NCBI GenBank assembly: GCA_029880625.1
Contig: JAOUOA010000109.1
Location: 1 to 7,843, forward strand
DNA: 7,843 bases
Direction of reading: 5' to 3'
DNA from: Spirochaetia bacterium
Lineage (GTDB): Bacteria; Spirochaetota; Leptospiria; Leptospirales; Leptonemataceae
Shown here: positions 1 through 5,167 of the stretch, piece by piece
Layout of the letters: the number at the start of each line of letters is the position of its first letter
How positions within the stretch are numbered: position 1 is the first letter of the stretch
The notes under the pieces: generated by a model
Told to the model about the DNA's origin: nothing
The model's database searches: none
The model's input: the letters and a program-made list of their open reading frames with translations, nothing else
Translations under genes and position numbers: made by a program

Positions 1-388
1 AAAATTTAACTGTTCTTTCAGGAATATATCCCGGAATAAAAAACGGCCAGCCCTGAATATGATCCCAGTGCGTATGGGTAATTAAAATATTCAGATCACC
101 TTCAAATTTTCGGGCCATTAAATCCATTCCCAGACGCCGGGCTCCGCTGCCCATGTCCAGAATTAAAACTGTATCCTCATGGCGGACTTCAACACAGGTA
201 GTCTCGCCTCCGACAGGACGTTTCAGGTTGTAGGGAAGCTTCTCGAAGATATCTTCTTCTTTTAAGGAAGGATCTTCATTCCACAAATTTTTTGCTTCAG
301 AAAGGATATGAAGCATATCATCTCTATAATCAGCTTCCGACATTGGCGCCGGAATGGAACCTCTCACTCCCCAGAGTTTTACAATCAT
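1..388 (-). CDS. MBL-fold metal-dependent hydrolase (3' end outside window)
   Basis: This is the N-terminal 129 residues of a metallo-beta-lactamase-fold hydrolase; the rest lies beyond the left edge. The protein opens with the LWGVRGSIP motif (residues 5-13), then GGETTC (60-65), a strand ending in LDMGSG (77-82), and the metal-binding HTHWDH motif (105-110, HxHxDH with H105, H107, D109, H110) followed by IQGWPFFIP. These are the hallmarks of the COG1235/PhnP-like branch of the superfamily, whose characterised members include phosphodiesterases; the substrate cannot be named from this fragment. About 45 charged residues separate GSIP from GGETTC, where many relatives have only a short loop. 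The ATG is chosen because AGGA lies 7 nt upstream and a stop is the next relevant codon in frame. The gene is divergent from trmB. No signal peptide is seen, so it is probably cytoplasmic. The family call is secure; the specific activity is not. Confidence 0.88.
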   Translation of the reverse strand, partial: MIVKLWGVRGSIPAPMSEADYRDDMLHILSEAKNLWNEDPSLKEEDIFEKLPYNLKRPVGGETTCVEVRHEDTVLILDMGSGARRLGMDLMARKFEGDLNILITHTHWDHIQGWPFFIPGYIPERTVKF

Positions 389-394
389 GAATTT

Positions 395-399
395 TTCCT
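395..399 (-). promoter_or_regulatory. Ribosome binding site of the MBL-fold hydrolase gene
   Basis: The minus strand reads AGGAA, with 7 nt between AGGA and the ATG at 388. It is one of only two good Shine-Dalgarno matches in this window and supports the chosen start. Confidence 0.65.
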
Positions 400-429
400 G
401 AATTACCTGAGCCTTTTCTTTGATTTATT

Positions 430-458
430 ATTATCGGCATTTCATTCGGCTTGTTAAA
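430..458 (-). promoter_or_regulatory. Candidate sigma-70-type promoter for the MBL-fold hydrolase
   Basis: On the minus strand a -10-like GATAAT (430-435, 5 of 6 to consensus) lies 17 nt downstream of a weak -35-like TTTAAC (453-458, 3 of 6). Transcription would start near 423, leaving a leader of about 35 nt that contains the ribosome binding site. The spacing and position are good, but the region is AT-rich, so a chance match is possible. Confidence 0.3.
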
Positions 459-582
459 AATCATGCCCGGTAAAAATTGGATCTTTTTCAGATTATTCTT
501 GTATGTAACAGCTCCAGCATGTTATTTTCAGGCTATCTTAAAGCTCTGTAATATTCACGAAGAACAGAACCAGGAATATATC

Positions 583-611
583 TTGAAAAAGAATAAAATT
601 TTTGAATAAAT
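583..611 (+). promoter_or_regulatory. Candidate promoter directly upstream of trmB
   Basis: TTGAAA (583-588) is followed after 17 nt by ATAAAT (606-611). If used, transcription would begin only a few bases before the trmB ATG at 624, giving a leaderless or nearly leaderless message. That agrees with the absence of a Shine-Dalgarno sequence there. An alternative -10, TAAAAT at 594-599, has no matching -35. The local sequence is very AT-rich, so this is a weak prediction. Confidence 0.25.
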
Positions 612-623
612 TTTGAACCTTAT

Positions 624-1355
624 ATGACAATTAAAAACCGTGAAACCATCACAGAAAAGCTTTTTCGGATTGCTGCAGTAAAGCGAGGATATAAACTGCA
701 TAAATCCATTGTCGTTCCGGAAAAACTTACCCCTTTAACAAAAGATCTTCTCATCAGCCGTCCTGAAGGATTTACAGTTCTGGAACTAGGAGCGGGTTCA
801 GGGGAATTTGCCGCTGAATGGGTCAAGAAGCATCCGGAACACAATTATATTGCATTTGAAATTAAAGGCCACAGAATTAAAAGTCTTCTCGGTGAAATTG
901 ACCGCTTTGGACTGAATAGCATAAAAATTATTCCCGTAAATTTCAAATGGTTTTTAAATGAAATTCTTCCCGGCCATTTTGCAGATCTTGTGATTATTAA
1001 TTTTCCCGATCCCTGGCCTAAAAAAAGACACTGGAAACACAGACTGATTGACCAAGAATTTCCGATAAAAATATCAGAGATAGTAAAAGAAGGAGGAATC
1101 GTCCACATTGCCACAGATTACGGACCCTATGCCAGAAAAGTTCTGTCCGTATTCAGAAACAGCGAAATGTTTATCCCGGAATACGATTTTCCGCATTATA
1201 AAAGAACAAAACCGGACGATTTCCCCTCCACAAGATTTGAAAAAATACACGAAAATGACGGAAAAAAATCATACTACCAGCAGTGGAGACTGATACATGG
1301 AAGAAAAAAAAGTGATATCCAGAAGCCAGATCAAGGAATTGATCCGTCAAAATAA
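624..1355 (+). CDS. trmB: tRNA (guanine-N7-)-methyltransferase TrmB
   Basis: TrmB uses S-adenosylmethionine to methylate N7 of G46 in the variable loop of tRNAs in the cytoplasm. The family signatures appear in order: the SAM-binding glycine-rich motif LELGAGSGE (residues 53-61), an acidic residue after the next strand in FEIK (78-81), the tRNA-binding and catalytic block NFPDPWPKKRHWKHRL (126-141), TDYGPYA (164-170), and STRFEK (202-207, the usual T-x-FE block), ending near YYQQW (217-221). The length of 243 residues is slightly above the usual 210-240. The last 20 residues are polar, look unconserved and overlap the next gene by 59 bp. ATG 624 is the first possible start after an in-frame stop at 603-605; it has no Shine-Dalgarno sequence. 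Identification is secure. Confidence 0.95.
   Translation: MTIKNRETITEKLFRIAAVKRGYKLHKSIVVPEKLTPLTKDLLISRPEGFTVLELGAGSGEFAAEWVKKHPEHNYIAFEIKGHRIKSLLGEIDRFGLNSIKIIPVNFKWFLNEILPGHFADLVIINFPDPWPKKRHWKHRLIDQEFPIKISEIVKEGGIVHIATDYGPYARKVLSVFRNSEMFIPEYDFPHYKRTKPDDFPSTRFEKIHENDGKKSYYQQWRLIHGRKKSDIQKPDQGIDPSK
1285..1288 (+). promoter_or_regulatory. Ribosome binding site of the 60-residue gene inside trmB
   Basis: GGAG lies 8 nt before the ATG at 1297, inside the coding end of trmB. A well-placed site here is the main reason to accept the overlapping small gene as real. Confidence 0.5.
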
Positions 1356-1479
1356 AAAGATGCGTAAAATCCTTGAATGCTGGCCGGCGCGGGAAATTAT
1401 GATGGACTACGAAAAGAACTGGAATGAACTCAGAGAGGAATTCTTAAATAGAAATCCATTCCCTCTGGACTGGAAATGA
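1297..1479 (+). CDS. Small hypothetical protein overlapping the end of trmB
   Basis: This is a 60-residue protein that I do not recognise. It is charged and probably helical: a basic N-terminal half (KELIRQNKKMRKILECW, residues 13-29), an acidic-aromatic middle around MMDYEKNW (35-42), and an end PFPLDWK (54-60). It has three tryptophans and one cysteine, no membrane segment and no signal peptide, so it is likely cytoplasmic. Evidence for coding is the GGAG ribosome binding site 8 nt before the ATG, the protein-like composition, its filling of the gap between trmB and the next gene with only 10 bp left over, and the fact that its 59-bp overlap falls on the unconserved trmB tail. It could be a nucleic-acid- or protein-binding accessory factor, but that is a guess. 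Confidence 0.6.
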   Translation: MEEKKVISRSQIKELIRQNKKMRKILECWPAREIMMDYEKNWNELREEFLNRNPFPLDWK

Positions 1480-1489
1480 TTTAATTTTT

Positions 1490-3262
1490 ATGATTCAAGC
1501 AGTTACAGCGGCTTTCGGATTTATCGTTTATATCCTGATTCTCTTTTTCCAGCCAGATTTTTTCTGGGCTTCACTGCATATTAAAAGCGTTTTACCGGTA
1601 ACTTTCCTCTTTTTTGCCTGGATTCTGTATTTTTTATTTTCTAAAAAAATTAAAATTCAGAATCTTCCGAATTTTTCTCCCGTAAAACCTCATACAACTC
1701 TTTTATCGATTGTAATCTCAGTTCTCAGTGTATATGGTTTTTATTCTGTCAGAATGAACCGCTTTCTCCCGCCGCCATTTGGAAACGGAGACAGCCTTCA
1801 TCTCATTGAATACATTCCCGTACACTCAGCTCTTTTCGGTTACCTGGCCAGTTTCGACGAACTTCTGGATTTGTTCATTCATTCAGTTTTTTATAGATTC
1901 GCAAACAGCTTTTTTCTCCTGGATGTTGAATCATCCTATGCAGTGCTGAGCGCCGTCTGCGGCGGAATTTATATTTATTTTTTTATAAGGTTCATGCGCC
2001 TCTCCGGCAGGGGAAATTTTTATGCCATTGCCTTGATTCTTTTTACCCCTGCCATGCAGATTTATGCAGGTTATGTTGAAAACTACACAATCGTTACGCT
2101 TTTTCTATCTGTGATTTTTCTGGAATGTGCGCTGATGCTGGATAAAAAATTACCGATTTCGCACCAGAAGCTGATATTTATGGCAGTACTTTCTGCAATT
2201 GCTTTTTTATTTCATATCGTGGCAGGCGCCGCTCTTCCTGCTCTCATATATCTAATTAAAAAATCCTCAAAGAACCGCAATGAATTCATCAAACTTTCTC
2301 TAGAAACAGCTTTCCCGGCTCTCCTGTTCCTTCTCAGCGTATGGGGGCTTTTTCTTTATTTTCTTGACTACCCTGTCACGCCATCAGAATCGTTTTTATT
2401 CAATCCGCCCTTTCTGAAACCCTCTGTCTGGTTCAGACCGGATCATCTCAAGGATATTTTGAATACGGTTATTCTGGCGTCTCCTTTCTCAATCTTTGTT
2501 TTCATTTATATTTTTTACAATGGAAGGAATAATACTATAGAAGATTTTTCATTCACAAAAAAAATAAAAAGCTATCCGACAATTGAAAATCTAATAAAAA
2601 AATTCGCGCCCGAACCTGTGCACAGATTTCTTCTTCTGGCCAGTCTTTCTTTTTTTGGACTTATGTTCATTCATAATCCCATGATTGGCTTTCCAGCGGA
2701 CTGGGACCTGCATACTCTTTTTCATATTCCTCTGAACCTGTATTTATATTATGAAGTGACACAGGATAGATCCCCTCAACTGCAGTTTCAGAGAAGATCT
2801 TTTCTCTCGGCTGCATTTCTCATCAATGCATTTTTCAGCGCCGCCTGGATCCATCACAATGCTTCGTCAGATTTTTTGTCTGAAAAATACAGAATCTCTG
2901 CAAAAATTCTTTCAGAAAACACGCTGGCTTCTCTTGCTGACGATGAAGTATTTCATGAAATTAAAGATATCAGGAGTAAACGCAAATATACAGAGGTAAC
3001 TCAATTCTATTTAAAAACCGCTCATTTCCTGAGTGAAGAGAAAAAAAATCGTGTTGCAGCCAACAAAAATGCAGATCTCACCGAAATCAACGCCATGATT
3101 GCCGAACTGAATGCATCCTGGCATGAATACAGGATTGTAATTTTAGATCAAAATCAATACAACAATTCTATCACGCGATTATGGAGGTCATTCTCAAAAA
3201 TTAATGTACGAACTGCCGAATTGGAAAAGAATCAGATCCTTCAGAATTCATCAATCTTTTAA
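1490..3262 (+). CDS. Polytopic membrane protein, GT-C-type glycosyltransferase-like
   Basis: The 590-residue protein has about ten hydrophobic segments, for example near residues 6-20, 32-50, 70-86, 152-168, 177-193, 198-217, 227-256, 272-292, 325-343 and 378-395. The layout resembles lipid-linked-sugar GT-C glycosyltransferases: an acidic motif GDS (100-102) in the first large extracytoplasmic loop, YVENYT (195-200), and DWDL (404-407) just after a membrane segment. Uncharacterised GT-C-like proteins, as I recall them, often carry a similar Y-V-E-N/S-Y and D-W-D-L pair. A hydrophilic, helical C-terminal region (about 460-590) follows the last membrane segment and I do not recognise it. If the assignment is right, it moves a sugar from a polyprenyl-phosphate donor to an envelope acceptor. 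The ATG is the only start after the preceding in-frame stop at 1445-1447, but it lacks a Shine-Dalgarno sequence; translation may be coupled to the small gene ending 10 bp upstream. The membrane topology is solid, the enzyme class tentative. Confidence 0.75.
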   Translation: MIQAVTAAFGFIVYILILFFQPDFFWASLHIKSVLPVTFLFFAWILYFLFSKKIKIQNLPNFSPVKPHTTLLSIVISVLSVYGFYSVRMNRFLPPPFGNGDSLHLIEYIPVHSALFGYLASFDELLDLFIHSVFYRFANSFFLLDVESSYAVLSAVCGGIYIYFFIRFMRLSGRGNFYAIALILFTPAMQIYAGYVENYTIVTLFLSVIFLECALMLDKKLPISHQKLIFMAVLSAIAFLFHIVAGAALPALIYLIKKSSKNRNEFIKLSLETAFPALLFLLSVWGLFLYFLDYPVTPSESFLFNPPFLKPSVWFRPDHLKDILNTVILASPFSIFVFIYIFYNGRNNTIEDFSFTKKIKSYPTIENLIKKFAPEPVHRFLLLASLSFFGLMFIHNPMIGFPADWDLHTLFHIPLNLYLYYEVTQDRSPQLQFQRRSFLSAAFLINAFFSAAWIHHNASSDFLSEKYRISAKILSENTLASLADDEVFHEIKDIRSKRKYTEVTQFYLKTAHFLSEEKKNRVAANKNADLTEINAMIAELNASWHEYRIVILDQNQYNNSITRLWRSFSKINVRTAELEKNQILQNSSIF

Positions 3263-3263
3263 C

Positions 3264-3287
3264 AACGTTTCGTATGTTTCAAACGTT
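3264..3287. repeat. Inverted repeat after the GT-C-like gene
   Basis: A perfect 7-bp inverted repeat, AACGTTT (3264-3270) and AAACGTT (3281-3287), encloses a 10-nt loop that holds a second copy of GTTTC. It begins 2 bp after the stop of the plus-strand gene. No T-run follows on either strand, so it is not a standard intrinsic terminator. It may protect the 3' end of the message or bind a protein, or may be chance. Confidence 0.4.
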
Positions 3288-3302
3288 AAAAACTCAAACA
3301 TT

Positions 3303-3332
3303 GCTCTTTTTATTTTTCGAAATAAATGAAGC
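3303..3332. terminator. AT-rich hairpin between convergent genes, possible weak terminator
   Basis: TTTATTT and AAATAAA pair around a TTCG tetraloop (3309-3326), and the stem extends outward through a GCT/AGC clamp with two mismatches and one G-T pair (3303-3332). It sits midway between two genes that converge, where a bidirectional terminator is expected. There is no GC-rich stem and no clean T-tract on the 3' side of either strand, so efficiency as an intrinsic terminator is doubtful. Confidence 0.3.
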
Positions 3333-3390
3333 CTTCTCACAAATACAGAGAAACCGCAGCTCTTAAAATGAGATAGATTCAGTAATTTTT

Positions 3391-3720
3391 TTAAAAAAAC
3401 AAATACAAAAACGAAGTATCACAATTAACATCGCATTGCGATGTGCAGCTCTGAAAGGCAGGAAGTTCTACAGGATCAATAATTCCATTCCCGCTTGTAT
3501 CATAAACAGATCCGCAGTTCCCGTAACATCCTGTTTTTCCTGTGGGGCAGAGCAGTAAATAAAGCGATATTTTCTGAGGTAAAGGATCGGGATCCTTTCT
3601 GCAGGAAAGAAACAGTGCAGGAAATAAGAGCAATAAAATTATAAATATTATAGAAAAAGGGCGCATATTTGAATATCTTACAGAACCTGAATTTTCTTGA
3701 AAATCAATTTTTTCATTCAC
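3391..3720 (-). CDS. Small cysteine-rich putative lipoprotein with one EF-hand loop
   Basis: The frame is open from a GTG at 3720 (109 residues), but a better start is probably the ATG at 3666 (91 residues), because the sequence MRPFSIIFIILLLLFPALFL from there is a complete lipoprotein signal peptide ending in LFLSC. The cysteine (residue 40 from the GTG, 22 from the ATG) would be lipidated; F-L-S before it is a loose lipobox of the type tolerated in spirochaetes. The mature protein has six more cysteines (58, 65, 69, 92, 96, 100), enough for three disulfides. It also has a canonical 12-residue EF-hand loop, DTSGNGIIDPVE (74-85), with calcium ligands at positions 1, 3, 5, 9 and 12. It ends with a hydrophobic FLYLFF. 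Neither start has a strong ribosome binding site. It is last in the LptD/sugar-transferase cluster and overlaps the transferase by 8 bp if GTG is used. I do not recognise the family; a surface or periplasmic role is inferred. Confidence 0.7.
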   Translation of the reverse strand: MNEKIDFQENSGSVRYSNMRPFSIIFIILLLLFPALFLSCRKDPDPLPQKISLYLLLCPTGKTGCYGNCGSVYDTSGNGIIDPVELPAFQSCTSQCDVNCDTSFLYLFF

Positions 3721-5161
3721 CTGGACTTTTCAGCTGAGAAGGAATGGTCCTTAATATAATCATAAGATCAAACCAGAAAGACCAGTTTTCAATATAATAA
3801 ATATCGGCCTCCACGCGCTTCTGAATTGATGTATCCCCACGAAATCCCTGAATTTGAGCCCATCCAGTAATTCCGGATTTTACGGAATGCCTTCGCATGT
3901 AATGATGGTACTGTATTTTGAATTGTTCAACAAAATGAGGCCGTTCCGGCCTGGGACCCACAACAGACATATCCCCCCGAAGGACATTGAAAAACTGCGG
4001 AATCTCATCAAGTGATGTTTTTCGAAGAAACTTTCCGATAGATGTGACTCTTGTATCATGTTTAGTGCCCCACTTCGTATCGGACTGATTCTTTTCCTGT
4101 ACCTTCATGGTCCGGAATTTATAAACCTGGAATGTTTTACGGTCCAGTCCGACTCTTTCCTGTGAAAAAAATACAGGTCCCCTTGATGTTGTTTTAACCA
4201 GAAATGCAAGAAGAAGATACAACCAGGACAGAATTGTCAAAACAGAAAGCGAAAAAAGAATATCAAAAGATCGTTTCATAAAACGAAAATATCCGTTTTT
4301 CAGCGGGATGTCCCTGATTGTAAGGACAGGCATGCCGTCAAGATCGTCAATTCTTGCGCTGTGTGTTATCAGATCAAAAAGATCGGGAACAATTCTGCAG
4401 TCAATTCCTTCGCGATCACAGTAATCAACCACTTCATTCATCTTCTTCTGGTTCTGCGGAAGAGCATAGACAATCATATCCGGCTTAAGTTTTTCAGAAA
4501 ACTTTTTCAGTTCTCCAACCCCGCCCCTGTATAATTTTTTCAGCAACGGAACAACCTTATTTTTTTCAGCCAGAACGCCCACCACACGATAGCCATAAAT
4601 GGAGTGACGCTGCAGAGTTTCAAAAAATCTTGCGGCCGAATTCCCGCCGCCCAGAATGAGAACATGCCGGACATTTTTCCCTTTCTTGCGGAGGTATCCT
4701 ATAAATTTTCTGAAAAGATAATGCCCTGAAGTTACGCTCAGGATTGTTAAAAGGACAGCAATTAAAATAAAGATACGAGAGAAACTTGTGCCGCGGTAAA
4801 AGAACAGAACAGAAAGAACGAGTCCGAAATTTAATAGAATCCCTTTTACAATAGCAATGAATTCCTTGATAAAACGGATTCCTCTGCGCGGATGATAAAG
4901 ATCAATTCCGATAAAAACAAGGATTTGCGAGATTGTAAGAAGAAGCCCCAAGGAGAAATAGGTTCCAATGATAATTGCTGTTTTACTGTAACCAAAAAGT
5001 TCTCCGGGCTGAAAAATTCCCACATTATCAGGCTGAACATTTTTTTCAGGAAAAAGAATAAAAAAATGGAATAAAACAGAAATTGAAAATGTTGAAGCAA
5101 CGATTAAAAAATCAAGAGCGATAAATCCAATCTTAAAAGTCTGATTCCTTTCCCGTATCAT
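3713..5161 (-). CDS. Polyprenyl-phosphate sugar phosphotransferase (WbaP/WcaJ type)
   Basis: This 482-residue inner-membrane enzyme should transfer a sugar 1-phosphate from a nucleotide sugar to undecaprenyl phosphate, the first step of O-antigen or exopolysaccharide repeat assembly. Four membrane segments (about 10-36, 61-86, 100-122, 127-150) lead into a Rossmann-like domain opening with HVLILGGGNSAARF (166-179). The bacterial sugar transferase domain follows from about 296: KRSFDI and the membrane hairpin (296-323), KFRTM (348-352), the catalytic Asp-Glu in LDEIPQ (D385, E386), GPRPE (402-406) and GITGWAQIQG (430-439). Length and domain order match full-length WbaP/WcaJ-like proteins. The sugar cannot be read from sequence. 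The ATG follows the lptD-like stop by 6 bp. The only purine-rich site, AAGGA, is 14 nt away, so translational coupling to the upstream gene is likely. Family assignment is secure. Confidence 0.93.
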   Translation of the reverse strand: MIRERNQTFKIGFIALDFLIVASTFSISVLFHFFILFPEKNVQPDNVGIFQPGELFGYSKTAIIIGTYFSLGLLLTISQILVFIGIDLYHPRRGIRFIKEFIAIVKGILLNFGLVLSVLFFYRGTSFSRIFILIAVLLTILSVTSGHYLFRKFIGYLRKKGKNVRHVLILGGGNSAARFFETLQRHSIYGYRVVGVLAEKNKVVPLLKKLYRGGVGELKKFSEKLKPDMIVYALPQNQKKMNEVVDYCDREGIDCRIVPDLFDLITHSARIDDLDGMPVLTIRDIPLKNGYFRFMKRSFDILFSLSVLTILSWLYLLLAFLVKTTSRGPVFFSQERVGLDRKTFQVYKFRTMKVQEKNQSDTKWGTKHDTRVTSIGKFLRKTSLDEIPQFFNVLRGDMSVVGPRPERPHFVEQFKIQYHHYMRRHSVKSGITGWAQIQGFRGDTSIQKRVEADIYYIENWSFWFDLMIILRTIPSQLKSPGE

Positions 5162-5167
5162 AAGTGA

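Noticed and set aside
620..1114. Minus-strand frames within trmB
   Set aside because: They are antisense to the conserved SAM-binding and FPDPWPKKRH regions and their products show no family features.
1297..1355. The trmB/small-gene overlap as a frameshifted trmB extension
   Set aside because: TrmB is already complete at its conserved YQQW end, and the small gene has its own start and ribosome binding site, so a frameshift is not needed.
3680..3716. ATG at 3716 on the minus strand, just after the transferase stop
   Set aside because: It is in a different frame from the lipoprotein and reaches a stop after 12 codons.
4846..5100. Overlapping frames on both strands within the N-terminal membrane region of the sugar transferase
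   Set aside because: They are shadows of hydrophobic codons; the transferase frame is complete and matches the family from end to end.
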